DNA from: JAJDXO01 sp965213765
GTDB lineage: Bacteria; Pseudomonadota; Alphaproteobacteria; Rhodospirillales; UBA2165
Assembly (NCBI GenBank): GCA_965213765.1
Contig: OZ243926.1
Coordinates: 2,914,001 to 2,978,000, forward strand
DNA: 64,000 bases
Direction: 5' to 3'
Shown: one piece after another, positions 1 to 8,840 of the stretch
Layout: each line of letters opens with the position of its first letter
Numbering within the stretch: the first letter of the stretch is position 1
Translations under genes and position numbers: made by a program
Notes under the pieces: generated by a model
Databases searched by the model: none
What the model saw: only the letters and a program-made list of their open reading frames with translations
Told to the model about the DNA's origin: nothing

Positions 1-860
1 GCACAACATGTGGACCGAAATCACTCGCCCGAAGTATGAGCGCCGTGGCGGTCGCTATGCAAGCGACCTTACGGATCGAGAGTGGGCGTTGATCGCGCCG
101 TTCATGCCGCCGCGCAAGAAGATAGGCCGGCCGCGGACGACGGAGCTGCGCAATGTCATGGATGCGATCATGTACATGGCCTCGACGGGCTGTCAGTGGG
201 CGATGCTGCCGAACGACTTCCCGCCGCCCTCCACGGTGCAGCGTTACTTCTACGACTGGCGCTCGAACGGGCTGCTGGAGGCGATCAACCATCATCTGGT
301 TGTGGCGGCCCGTGAGTTGGAAGGACGCGAGGCCGGCCCGAGCGCCGGGGTGATCGACAGCCAGAGCGTGAAAACCACGGAAAGCGGTGGTATTCGGGGC
401 TATGACGCGGGCAAGAAGATCAAGGGCCGCAAGCGTCACATCGTCACCGATACGCTCGGCCTGCTGCTCGGCCTGATCGTGCATTCAGCCGATATCCAGG
501 ACCGCGACGGCGCGCCCGGGGTCCTCAAATCGATCCGTCATCGCTTCCCCCGGCTGCGTCACCTCTTCGCTGACGCCGCCTATGGCGGACCGAAACTTGA
601 GGGTGCCCTCGAAGACATCGGCCGCTGGACGATCGAGATTATAAGACGTCCCGATACCGCCAAGGGCTTTGAGGTCCTGCCCAGGAGATGGGTCGTCGAG
701 AGGACCTTCGCCTGGCTCAACCGATGCCGCCGACTGGCCAAGGACTGGGAGAAATCAATCGCCTCCGCACAGGCATGGATCCTCGTCGCACACATCCGAC
801 TCCTCACAAGGCGGATCGCAAGCCATTGTTATTAAATGTAGAGTTTCGAGTCAGACTCTA
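1..860 (+). mobile_element. IS5-family insertion sequence, right-hand part
   Basis: The window opens inside an insertion sequence, and its left end lies upstream of base 1. It holds one transposase gene and ends at about 860, just before putA coding sequence resumes. The candidate right terminal repeat is the stretch gagtttcgagtcagactc at 841-858. The left terminal repeat and the target duplication cannot be checked because they fall outside the window. Family assignment rests on the single-frame DDE transposase and its length. Confidence 0.8.
8..835 (+). CDS. IS5-family DDE transposase
   Basis: This 275-residue transposase would cut and join the ends of the surrounding insertion sequence. 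The N-terminal half (about residues 15-95) carries the helix-rich region with LTDREWALIAPF and GCQWAMLPNDF typical of IS5-type enzymes. The catalytic triad is readable as D117 (in VIDSQS), D189 (in FADAAYGG) and E231 (in RWVVERTFAW). A single uninterrupted frame means no programmed frameshift is needed, unlike some IS5 subgroups. The gene looks intact, so the element may still be mobile. It reads in the same direction as the interrupted putA. Confidence 0.9.
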   Translation: MWTEITRPKYERRGGRYASDLTDREWALIAPFMPPRKKIGRPRTTELRNVMDAIMYMASTGCQWAMLPNDFPPPSTVQRYFYDWRSNGLLEAINHHLVVAARELEGREAGPSAGVIDSQSVKTTESGGIRGYDAGKKIKGRKRHIVTDTLGLLLGLIVHSADIQDRDGAPGVLKSIRHRFPRLRHLFADAAYGGPKLEGALEDIGRWTIEIIRRPDTAKGFEVLPRRWVVERTFAWLNRCRRLAKDWEKSIASAQAWILVAHIRLLTRRIASHCY

Positions 861-3041
861 AAGGATTGGCCGGGGCTCGGCCTGGCGGTCCAGGCCTATC
901 AGAAACGGGCGCCGGACGTCATCGCCGCTGTCGAGGGGATCGCCCGGGACAGCGGCTCCCCGGTGATGGTCCGGCTGGTCAAGGGCGCCTACTGGGACAG
1001 CGAGATCAAGCGCGCCCAACAGGAAGGGCTCGCCGACTACCCCGTTTACACCCGCAAACAAGCAACCGACGTGTCCTATCTCGCGTGTGCCCGGACGTTG
1101 CTGGACCAGCCCGAGCACATCCATCCCCAGTTTGCCACCCACAACGCCCACACGATTGCGGCGGTCCTGGAAATCGCCGGAGGACCGGACCGCCGGCTCG
1201 AGTTCCAGCGTCTTCACGGCATGGGAAAACCGCTCTACGACAAGGTCCTGAAGGACGGCGGGGGACGGCTCACCTGCCGAACCTACGCACCGGTGGGCGG
1301 GCATCGGGAGTTGTTGTCCTATCTGGTCCGGCGGCTGCTGGAAAACGGCGCCAATTCTTCCTTCGTCAACAGATTGGCGGACGACGATCTGCCGGTGGAG
1401 CGGGTGATCGCCGATCCCGACCGGCGGCTCAAATCGTTCGATACGCTTCGCAACGACCAAATTCCATTGCCTGAAGATCTCTACCGGCCGCACCGGGCCA
1501 ACTCCCCGGGTTGCGACCTGACCATGCCGGCGGTTGCCGACACCCTCGCGGAGGCGCTCCACGGCTTTGAACCTGTCCATGCCGGCCCCCGGTACCCGGA
1601 GAGCACGATTGTCACCGTCTGTAATCCCGCCCGCCGTTCGGAAGAGGTCGGCACCATCGGCACCGCGAGTCCCGCGGCGGTCGACGGAGCCCTGCGCGCG
1701 GCCGCGGAGGCGCAGGACGGATGGAACGGAATTCCCGCGGCGGCCCGGGCGGAGATACTCGAACGCGCCGCGGAACTGCTCGACGCTCGACTGTTTGATT
1801 TTGCCGCGTTGTGTATCCGCGAAGCCGGCAAAACCATTCCCGACGCCGTTGCCGAAGTCCGCGAGGCCGCCGATTTCCTCCGCTATTACGCGGCGGAAGC
1901 GCGCGCGGCATTCGGTAATCCGCAAACCTTGCCGGGGCCCACCGGCGAGACCAACGAGCTTCGTCTGGCGGGCCGCGGCACTATCGCCTGCATCAGCCCG
2001 TGGAACTTCCCTTTGGCGATCTTTGTGGGCCAAGTGTCTGCGGCGCTGGCCGCCGGCAATTGCGTTGCGGCCAAGTCGGCGGAGCAGACACCGCTGATCG
2101 CCGAAAAGGCGGTGCGCCTGCTCCACGAAGCCGGCGTGCCTGAAGATGTGCTGCACCATTTGCCGGGAGATGGGCCAAGCGTCGGCGGGGTCTTGGTCTC
2201 CCACCCGCTCATCGACGGCGTCGCGTTCACCGGGTCGTTCGAGACGGCCCGGGCCATCAACCGGGCCCTGGCGGCGCGGGAAGGCCCGCTGGTTCCGTTG
2301 GTCGCCGAGACCGGCGGCATCAATGCGATGATCGCCGACTCGACGGCGTTGCCCGAGCAATTGATCGACGACGTGGCCCAGTCTATCTTCCGGAGCGCCG
2401 GGCAACGTTGCTCGGCGCTGCGCGCCCTGCTGCTTCAGGATGATACGGCGGACGGCGTCATCGACATGCTGGTGGGCAAGGCAGCCGAGCTGAGGCTCGG
2501 CGATCCCGCCATGTTGGAGACCGATGTCGGCCCGATCATCGACGAAGAGGCGCTCGCCCGGCTTGAGACTCACTGCCGGCAAATGGACGAACACGCCGTT
2601 ACCCATTTCGCCGGGGAGTTGCCGGAAGGGACGGCGGACGGCACTTTTCTGGCGCCCCGAATTTACGAACTCGGCAGTCTGGACGGCCTTGAACACGAGG
2701 TCTTCGGTCCCGTGCTGCACGTGATCCGATACGATGCCGCGGACATCGACCGGGTGATCGATCGGATCAACACTAAGGGCCATGGCCTCACACTCGGCAT
2801 CCACAGCCGCATCGGCGCTTTCGCCGACTATGTGAGCTCCCGCGTGCGGGTCGGCAACGCCTACGTCAACCGCAACATGATCGGCGCGGTGGTGGGCGTT
2901 CAGCCCTTCGGCGGCGAGGGATTGTCGGGCACCGGCCCCAAGGCCGGCGGGCCGTACTATCTTCAGCGGTTTGCCGTGGAACGTGCGCTGACGGTCAACA
3001 CCGCCGCCACCGGCGGCAACGCGGAACTACTCGCCCGCTAG
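861..3041 (+). pseudogene. putA: putA, 5'-truncated by the IS (proline dehydrogenase/P5C dehydrogenase)
   Basis: PutA oxidises proline to glutamate using an FAD proline dehydrogenase domain and an NAD-dependent P5C dehydrogenase domain. From codon 861 the frame reads KDWPGLGLAVQAYQKRA, which is the middle of the proline dehydrogenase barrel. It then continues through MVRLVKGAYWD and RLEFQRLHGMG to a complete aldehyde dehydrogenase module. That module has the general-base Glu in VAETGGINAM and the nucleophile Cys in GQRCSALR. About 727 residues remain; family members of this type usually exceed 1000, so the N-terminal DNA-binding/arm region and the first part of the barrel are missing. The reading frame runs open into the IS, but no native start is present. 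Its stop overlaps the end of the convergent TRAP permease by 15 bases. The 5' half may survive beyond the window's left edge. Confidence 0.85.
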
Positions 3042-5435
3042 ACGCTGGGGCTCGGGTTCCGGTTCCGCCCGGGCCCGCCGCAATCGTGCCCCCAGCAGGT
3101 GGTGGAAGGCCAGGTAGATGGCGGCGGCCACAAGGGCGGACGTCGAGATCAACGGCATTTTCAGCAAAATCAACACCGCCAGCACGAAGCGCAGGGCAAT
3201 CTCGTAGGCCGGCAGGACCGCCCGGTCGAACCGGCTCAAGGCGCTGGCCACCAGATAGAGAACCGCCGCCAATTTCAGCAACAGCCAACTGATTTGCGCC
3301 AGGCTAACCGTGCCGTCGTATCCCGGCAGATACTGCTTCGTCGCGCTGGGGGCACCGTCCGCCGACTGGGCGACCTGGGCCTGCTCGATCAACAGCAGTT
3401 CCGGGTAGAACGCGAACACGAAGGGGATGGTGAACATCACGATCCCGGCGCGCACGGCGGCAAAACCCGTGGCCAGCGGCTCCGATTTCGAGATTGTCGA
3501 GGCCGCGAATGCGGCGATCGCAACCGGCGGCGTTATCGCCGAGGCGACCGCGAAATAGAAGATGAACATGTGGGCGGTGAAGTAAGATGTGCCGAGCGCC
3601 ACCAACAGCGGGCCGATGATCAGGATGACGTTCACATAAGCCGGCAGGGTGGGCATCCCCATGCCCAGCAGGATGGTCGCGAACATGGCGACCACCAGCG
3701 CCAGCATGAGATAGAGCGCGCCGCCGATGGTGACGGTTTGCCCGAATATCTCGAACGTCGACACCGAGCGCAGCCAGTTGAGAATGTCGATGGTCAGGAT
3801 GCCGGTGAAATTGGTGAAGTTGACGCTGACATCGATGATCGAGACCGCGATCAGCAGCAGAAACAACTCGGCGATGATAATGCCGGCATCCGCCAGGGCC
3901 CGCAGCACCTTGACCGGATGCTTACGGATCGCGGGATCCAGGAAAAGCAGGATGACCAGGATGAAAACCGCCCAGAAGCCCGCCGAATCCGGATCGCCCG
4001 CGGCGTTCTGATAGATCTGCAGCAGCCAGGGAAGTTCCTCACCGGACGCCGCGTCATAGCCGAAAATGAAAGCGCTGAAGCCGGTTCCCACATTGTCTTT
4101 CTTGCTGAGCAGCAGGATCAGAATGACCAGGATGGGCCCGGCGATCATCAACAGGTTCGTCCAGTCCCGCTTGTCCAGCTTCTGTTCCTCGGTCAGCGTG
4201 CCGACGGGCTGAATATTCATCCGCCGGGATTCAAAGACCACCATGAGGAACAGGCTGAAGAAGTAGGCCACGGCCGGCAGGAACGCCGCGACAATGACCT
4301 CCGAATAGGGCACCGTCGACAGCGCCGCCAAGACGAAGGCGGCGATGCCCATCACCGGCGGCATGATCTGACCGCCGGACGAGGCGGCGGCTTCGACGCC
4401 GCCCGCAAAGGTGGGCCGGAATCCGTTCTGTATCATCATCGGGATGGTCAGGGTGCCGGTGCCCAGCACGTTCACCACCGGGCCGCCGGAGATGGTCCCG
4501 AATGTTGCGGATCCAACCACGGCCGCGTGTGCGGGCCCGCCCCTGAGTTTCCGGGTGATGACCACGGCGAGCTTGATCAGCGACCTGCCCCCCGCCGAAG
4601 CGCCGAACAAGGCGCCCAGCACCACATACGGGAAGACGATGTTCACCGTAATGTTCAGGAACTGCCCGAATATACTGTTCGATTCCAATATGATGGCGTT
4701 TCGCGCGCCGACGACGCCGGCGGAGAAATTTCGAACCCCGTCCTCGACGGTGCCGATGGAAGTGGTCAGGTATTTGTTGTCGGTGAAGTCGAAGTACCAG
4801 GCGGCCGACGACGTCAGGGTGTAGAGCGAAACGAGGATCGCCACGGCGACGATGGGCAGTCCCCAGGCCTTGACGATGTAGACGAAGTAGATGGCCACCA
4901 CCCAGACCAGGACGGGCAAAATCCAATTGCCGAGATTGGCCTGGCAATCCGGGAAATCATCATCGGGCTCGGTGCCGAAAATGGCGAGATACTCCTCGGC
5001 CCGGGCGGCATTCTCCGCCATGAGCCGATCGCGCTCTCCACTGAATACATCCAGGAGGCAAACCTGATCGTGCTCGATCCAATAGGTGAGCATCAGGCCG
5101 ACGGTGGTCACCAGCATCAGCACGTCGAGGCCGATGCCGGCCGATCGTTTGGTTGCACCCTTGTTGCGCCAAGCGCGGGCGAACGAGGTCGTCATCAGCG
5201 CCACAATCATCATGACGCAGAAAACGATCGGGAAGAAAAACTCGGAGCTGAATTTACTGATGCGGGGCAGGCCGCTCAGACCCGGGATGGCTTGGATGGC
5301 CGGCAGCAAGCCGGGAATAGTGGGCAGGTTGTTGAGCATGCCCATGCAGACCAGGAAGAAGGCGAATACCAGCCCGACCCTCATCATCCAGTCCCCGTAG
5401 TCCTGGACTTCGCCTTCGATGGGTTTGTCGCTCAT
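3027..5435 (-). CDS. TRAP transporter fused permease, TAXI type
   Basis: This 802-residue integral membrane protein is a fused small (4 TM) plus large (12 TM) TRAP permease. It imports an organic solute using an ion gradient, with the binding protein encoded just upstream. Visible features are an N-terminal set of hydrophobic segments, a periplasmic stretch (about residues 125-165), and the large-subunit motifs GSATFGTISGGPVVNVLGTGTLTI and AAASSGGQIMPPVMG. These Gly/Pro-rich hairpins are typical of the DctM superfamily. The start ATG at 5435 gives MSDKPIEGEV. It follows the binding-protein gene by 127 bases that contain a strong hairpin. The substrate is unknown; TAXI systems are reported for various carboxylates including glutamate-like compounds. 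Confidence 0.9.
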   Translation of the reverse strand: MSDKPIEGEVQDYGDWMMRVGLVFAFFLVCMGMLNNLPTIPGLLPAIQAIPGLSGLPRISKFSSEFFFPIVFCVMMIVALMTTSFARAWRNKGATKRSAGIGLDVLMLVTTVGLMLTYWIEHDQVCLLDVFSGERDRLMAENAARAEEYLAIFGTEPDDDFPDCQANLGNWILPVLVWVVAIYFVYIVKAWGLPIVAVAILVSLYTLTSSAAWYFDFTDNKYLTTSIGTVEDGVRNFSAGVVGARNAIILESNSIFGQFLNITVNIVFPYVVLGALFGASAGGRSLIKLAVVITRKLRGGPAHAAVVGSATFGTISGGPVVNVLGTGTLTIPMMIQNGFRPTFAGGVEAAASSGGQIMPPVMGIAAFVLAALSTVPYSEVIVAAFLPAVAYFFSLFLMVVFESRRMNIQPVGTLTEEQKLDKRDWTNLLMIAGPILVILILLLSKKDNVGTGFSAFIFGYDAASGEELPWLLQIYQNAAGDPDSAGFWAVFILVILLFLDPAIRKHPVKVLRALADAGIIIAELFLLLIAVSIIDVSVNFTNFTGILTIDILNWLRSVSTFEIFGQTVTIGGALYLMLALVVAMFATILLGMGMPTLPAYVNVILIIGPLLVALGTSYFTAHMFIFYFAVASAITPPVAIAAFAASTISKSEPLATGFAAVRAGIVMFTIPFVFAFYPELLLIEQAQVAQSADGAPSATKQYLPGYDGTVSLAQISWLLLKLAAVLYLVASALSRFDRAVLPAYEIALRFVLAVLILLKMPLISTSALVAAAIYLAFHHLLGARLRRARAEPEPEPQRLAGE

Positions 5436-5492
5436 AATTTGCGCCTGTCCCTGCCTTGCAGTCCGGCCGTGGACCGGTAGGTTGGAGTGGAA

Positions 5493-5525
5493 CGAGCCGG
5501 AACACGGTTCAAGTGTTCCGGCTCG
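5493..5525 (-). promoter_or_regulatory. Hairpin between TRAP binding-protein and permease genes
   Basis: There is a perfect 13-bp inverted repeat (cgagccggaacac / gtgttccggctcg) with a 7-base loop. It lies in the 127-base gap between the binding-protein stop and the permease start. No T-run follows on either strand, so it is a weak candidate for a full terminator. It fits better as an mRNA-stabilising or partial-attenuation element that keeps binding protein in excess over permease. That role is inferred. Confidence 0.6.
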
Positions 5526-5562
5526 TGCCCCAACTGCTCTTGGATTGCTTCAGACCGTCAGG

Positions 5563-6609
5563 CTACGGCTTGGCGCAATCGGCGATTTTATGACCGGCTT
5601 CTTCCCAGGCCTCGACTGCACCCGGATGGAATTTTACGCGCGCGGCGCACATGCCCATCTTGGTATCGTCGATGGTGCCGTAGAGGGTCGTCTTGGCGAA
5701 CGGCACCTTTTTCTGAAGGGCTGGAATGCCTTTGATGAAGGCGGCGGTCAATTTCTTGGCCAATGCCTTGTCCATGCTCGCCTGTACCATGTCCCCGCCG
5801 GTGTCGGCAAAGGTGCGGAACGTGTTGTCTTCGGAGATAATCCGGGCGTTCGGTCCATAGTGGGCGAGGTCGCTCACCGGGAACACATTTGCCACCTTAC
5901 CCGGAGATTTCACGAATTTCCGGAAGGCCGGTGTTTCGTATTTTGCCTTCGGCATCGAAACGATGTTGATTTTTCCCGCCGCCATGTAGATCGGCATGTA
6001 ATCGGCCGGGTTCACGCCGGGGCGCACCGCCGCCTCAACCGAGCGGTCGAGGAACAACGAGTTGGCCTGTCCCCAGGCGATCTGCTTGCCGGTGTAGCCC
6101 TTGCCTTCGGTCATGCCGGTGTTGAGACGGATCGCGGCCCGGGCGGAAATCAATGCGCCGCCACGGGGCGGGCCGTTGAAGATCGTCTTGCCTCTGAGCT
6201 TTTCCCAGCTGTCGATGCCGGTGCTCTGGAACGCAATCAGATAGAACGACGCCAGATGGTACGGATAAAGCAGCCGCAGATTGGCCTGGAGTTTCGCACC
6301 TTTACCGTCTGCCTTCAGATCGGAATACGGGCCAAGGCCCTTGCCCATCAGGAAGTGCAGGACGAACGGCGCAGCTGAAATGTCAATCTTGCCTTCAGCC
6401 AATTCCCGCAAGGTTCTGGTCAGCGTTTTGCCGCCTTGAACCTGGATCGTCGCGATTTTGTTGGCCGCGGCCAATTCGGCGAGGTTCTTAGCCGCGATAT
6501 CGGTCGCGCCGCCCGGCGAGGCCGACGTCATGGTCAAAGTTACGTTTTGCGCCTGCGCGCCACCTGCAATCATGAAGGCAGCGGCACCGGCAAGTAGAAG
6601 GCGTTTCAT
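5563..6609 (-). CDS. TAXI-family TRAP solute-binding protein
   Basis: This 348-residue periplasmic binding protein delivers substrate to the TRAP permease encoded downstream. The signal peptide is clear: MKRLLLAGAAAFMIAGGAQAQ with a likely cut after AQA. The mature part starts NVTLTMTSASPGGATDIAAKNLAEL, resembling the NMT1/TAXI fold opening. It continues with GPPRGGALISARAAIRLNT, a region likely to line the ligand pocket. A ribosome-binding site (agggaga) precedes the ATG at 6609. It is first in the operon with the permease. The ligand cannot be predicted from sequence alone. Confidence 0.88.
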   Translation of the reverse strand: MKRLLLAGAAAFMIAGGAQAQNVTLTMTSASPGGATDIAAKNLAELAAANKIATIQVQGGKTLTRTLRELAEGKIDISAAPFVLHFLMGKGLGPYSDLKADGKGAKLQANLRLLYPYHLASFYLIAFQSTGIDSWEKLRGKTIFNGPPRGGALISARAAIRLNTGMTEGKGYTGKQIAWGQANSLFLDRSVEAAVRPGVNPADYMPIYMAAGKINIVSMPKAKYETPAFRKFVKSPGKVANVFPVSDLAHYGPNARIISEDNTFRTFADTGGDMVQASMDKALAKKLTAAFIKGIPALQKKVPFAKTTLYGTIDDTKMGMCAARVKFHPGAVEAWEEAGHKIADCAKP

Positions 6610-6819
6610 GGAGATCTCCCTGCTTAAAATTAACGGTGAATTTCGTTGAATTCCTCCCCGGGCCCGATTGAACGCGAAATGGCCGTCTTTTTCAATGGAT
6701 TGGTGCGCCGTAAATTCATTTTGTCGAATTTGTCCGCAACCGTCCTGACCTGAAGATGCGGTGTGCTAGACTAGGGTCTCAATTCAAGAACAAACTTCTG
6801 ACCATCAGGGGAGGATGCC

Positions 6820-7188
6820 ATGCCGCTCTACATGACCGTCACCAGATATGCCGAGGAAAGCCTCAAAGCGCTTGCCGAGCACCCGTCGAACCGGCCGCAG
6901 CAAGTTGCCAAGGTCATCGAGAGTTTCGGCGGCCGGTTGAAGGATTTCTATTGGATATTCGGCGACGACGATGTGGTGATGATTTACGAAGCACCCAATA
7001 ACCAGGCGGTATTCTCCATCCTCTTGACCCTGTCTCATGGCGGCGCGATCGCATCGCAGAAAACCTACCCCTTACTCTCCAACGACGATGCCATGGACGC
7101 CATGGGGCGGGTCGGCGACACCAAGACCGGCTATCTGTCCGCGGTGAAGGAGTGGGAAGGCTGGCGCGACGAAGGCGGCATGGGTTAA
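6820..7188 (+). CDS. GYD domain-containing protein
   Basis: This 122-residue protein belongs to the GYD family (PF08734 type), small ferredoxin-like-fold cytosolic proteins of unclear function. Typical signatures are the opening PLYMTVTRYAEESLKAL, the central GGRLKDFYWIFGDDDVVMIYEAP and the later LLTLSHGGAIASQKTYPLL. The start is well set by the purine-rich site ggggagg seven bases before ATG. It is followed 30 bases later by the rhodanese gene in the same direction, suggesting co-transcription. It is divergent from the TRAP operon. Confidence 0.8.
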   Translation: MPLYMTVTRYAEESLKALAEHPSNRPQQVAKVIESFGGRLKDFYWIFGDDDVVMIYEAPNNQAVFSILLTLSHGGAIASQKTYPLLSNDDAMDAMGRVGDTKTGYLSAVKEWEGWRDEGGMG

Positions 7189-7218
7189 CCGATCGAAGCA
7201 GCAAAAAGGAACAAATGG

Positions 7219-7596
7219 ATGAGCGGAAAGGGATTCAAGGAATTGCTCGCCGAGGCCAACGCGGTCATCGATACATTGTCGGTCCAGGATGCATTGGCAA
7301 TGGTCGACGACGACAGTGTCGTTGTCGTGGATGTTCGTGAGACCGACGAGCATCAACGGGGCGCCATCAAGCATTCCGTCCACGCCCCGCGCGGGTTCCT
7401 GGAGTTCATTGTCGATCCCGAGGGTCCGATGCACAACCCGGCGCTGGCCAGCGGCAAGCATCTGGTCCTCTATTGCGGTTCAGGCGGGCGGTCGGCGTTG
7501 GCGGCCAAGACCCTGAAGGATATGGGGGTGGAGAAGGTCAGTCATATTGCGGGCGGTTTTGCCGCCTGGCAGGATGCAGGGGGGCCGACCGAGTAG
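7219..7596 (+). CDS. Rhodanese-like sulfurtransferase
   Basis: This single-domain rhodanese has 125 residues. The active-site loop is CGSGGRS with the catalytic Cys at about residue 86. Upstream are the rhodanese core strand VVVVDVRETDEH and the CH2-like stretch HSVHAPRGFLEF. Such proteins move sulfane sulfur or act in redox signalling; the specific acceptor is unknown. There is no signal peptide, so it is probably cytosolic. It ends AGGFAAWQDAGGPTE, the usual rhodanese finish. A purine-rich aaaaagga precedes the start. Confidence 0.88.
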   Translation: MSGKGFKELLAEANAVIDTLSVQDALAMVDDDSVVVVDVRETDEHQRGAIKHSVHAPRGFLEFIVDPEGPMHNPALASGKHLVLYCGSGGRSALAAKTLKDMGVEKVSHIAGGFAAWQDAGGPTE

Positions 7597-7713
7597 GTCC
7601 GCACCATGACAATCGTGCGGCCGGCCGAAAGAACCGGACCCGCGGGTGGAATACGAGGCTCGCCGAAGCGTTATTGGTCCAGTTGATGAAAGCGGGATTA
7701 GACTGGACCCCCC

Positions 7714-7755
7714 ATGAAACCCATGAAACCCATGAGACGCATGAAACCCATGAAA
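7714..7755 (+). repeat. 9-base tandem repeat encoding multiple start codons
   Basis: Units of atgaaaccc and close variants (atgagacgc, atgaaacgc) are repeated so that ATG recurs every nine bases, encoding MKPMKPMRRMKPMKRT. The period keeps frame, so copy-number change would lengthen or shorten only the N-terminus of the DUF1223 protein. The extra Lys/Arg would change the positive n-region of its signal peptide. Confidence 0.75.
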
Positions 7756-8514
7756 CGCACCCTGTTCGCTCTGACCGTTGCCGGTGCCGCAGTTGCCGCC
7801 GGGACCGCCGCTCTCACCGGTTCACACGAGCCGGCGGTTGCCGCCGATGCGTCGCGGCCGACGGTGGTCGAGCTGTTCACCTCCCAGAGCTGCTACTCGT
7901 GCCCGCCGGCCGAACAGTATCTCGGCGAGTTGGCCAAACGGAAGGACCTTGTCGTGCTCGAGTACCACGTCGATTACTGGGACGACCTGGTCTATGGCAG
8001 CGCCGGCAAGTGGAAGGACCGCTTCTCCAGGCGCGAATACACGGATCGTCAGCGGGGCTATGCCGGCCGTTTGCCGGGGGGGCAGGTCTATACGCCGCAG
8101 ATGGTCATCGACGGCCGGGCGTTCGAAGTCGGCTCCCGCCGCGGCGACGTCCGCCGGACCCTCAAACGGGCCGCCAAGGAACGTGGCGAACGTTTGGACG
8201 TTCAGGTAACACCGGCCTCGGCCGGGCTCTCCGTGTCCGTCAAGGGTGAGGCGAAACCGGGCGGCGGTATCTGGTTCGTCCGCTTTATCCGCGAGCAAAC
8301 CACCCGGGTGCCGCGCGGTGAAAATCACGGCAAGACACTTACCAACCACAACATCGTCACCGAACTGAAGCGCATCGGCGACTGGACGGGTGCACCCGTC
8401 TCGGTGACCGTGCCTGCCGGCCTCGCCGACGGCCAAAGCTGTGCCATTTTGGTGCAGGGCGAGAACCATGGGCCCATCAAGGGTGCCGCGGCCTGCCCGA
8501 GCCCAAGCAGCTAG
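7714..8514 (+). CDS. DUF1223 family secreted thioredoxin-fold protein
   Basis: This 266-residue protein is exported. A basic start is followed by TLFALTVAGAAVAAGTAALTG, then an Ala-rich region ending PAVAADA, consistent with a signal peptide or membrane anchor. The core TVVELFTSQSCYSCPPAEQYL holds a CxxC motif (CYSC), characteristic of DUF1223. HVDYWDDL and GGQVYTPQMVIDG further on are family hallmarks. The function is likely periplasmic thiol/disulfide-related but is not established. Five in-frame ATGs lie in a 9-base repeat at the 5' end, so the true start is ambiguous (7714, 7723, 7732, 7741 or 7750). No convincing ribosome-binding site is seen. Confidence 0.85.
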   Translation: MKPMKPMRRMKPMKRTLFALTVAGAAVAAGTAALTGSHEPAVAADASRPTVVELFTSQSCYSCPPAEQYLGELAKRKDLVVLEYHVDYWDDLVYGSAGKWKDRFSRREYTDRQRGYAGRLPGGQVYTPQMVIDGRAFEVGSRRGDVRRTLKRAAKERGERLDVQVTPASAGLSVSVKGEAKPGGGIWFVRFIREQTTRVPRGENHGKTLTNHNIVTELKRIGDWTGAPVSVTVPAGLADGQSCAILVQGENHGPIKGAAACPSPSS

Positions 8515-8548
8515 CCCGCATTTCTCACCAGGGTCATGGTCTGCGCGG
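8515..8548 (+). repeat. Solo copy of a dispersed repeat end
   Basis: These 34 bases, starting cccgcatttctcaccaggg, are identical to the reverse complement of 62856-62889. They also match the left arm at 62626-62656 with two differences. They sit directly after the stop codon of the DUF1223 gene and directly before an intrinsic terminator, matching the placement after stop codons at 62.6-62.9 kb. Confidence 0.8.
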
Positions 8549-8578
8549 AGGGCCGGCTGCCGCCGGCCCTTTTCGTTT
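8549..8578 (+). terminator. Intrinsic terminator after DUF1223 gene
   Basis: A 9-bp perfect stem (agggccggc / gccggccct) with loop tgcc is followed by tttcgttt. It lies 35 bases past the stop and abuts the dispersed repeat. Confidence 0.8.
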
Positions 8579-8840
8579 AAGAACAGCGGTTTATCACTGG
8601 TTCCGGTAGAGATGTGTCGGCTCTGGCCGGCAAACCCTGCTCACACACATAAACCACTTGTTAACCACAATGGTAGTTGACTGTTGAGCGGCGATGATAG
8701 TTGAGCCGCCGGCCGATTCGTTCGTATCCCCAATATGCAGGGTTTTGTTGCCCTTCCACCTCAATATATTGGGAATTTGCGAGTCGACCCGGCGGGTTGG
8801 CTGCAAAGCCCGACACCAGGAACCAATTATTGGGGCGGCA

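Noticed and set aside
858..2804. Long open frame antisense to putA, with similar ones antisense to the TRAP permease (3099-5480), ybbP (10322-13105), scoAB (18587-20128) and pheT (42708-44198)
   Set aside because: High GC at third codon positions keeps the opposite strand open. The translations are Arg/Gln/Gly-rich without domains, and the genuine genes on the other strand are clear.
3027..3041. Overlap of putA and TRAP permease 3' ends considered as a fusion or misassembly
   Set aside because: Both C-termini are normal for their families. A 15-base convergent overlap is common in compact genomes.
7714..7755. Short tandem repeat considered as a CRISPR or microsatellite array
   Set aside because: The units are nine bases without spacers and lie inside a coding start.
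8728..8773. Inverted cccaatat/atattggg arms upstream of the J-domain gene
   Set aside because: The arms are only eight bases with a 29-base gap, and nothing links them to a known regulator. Kept only as weak promoter-region structure.
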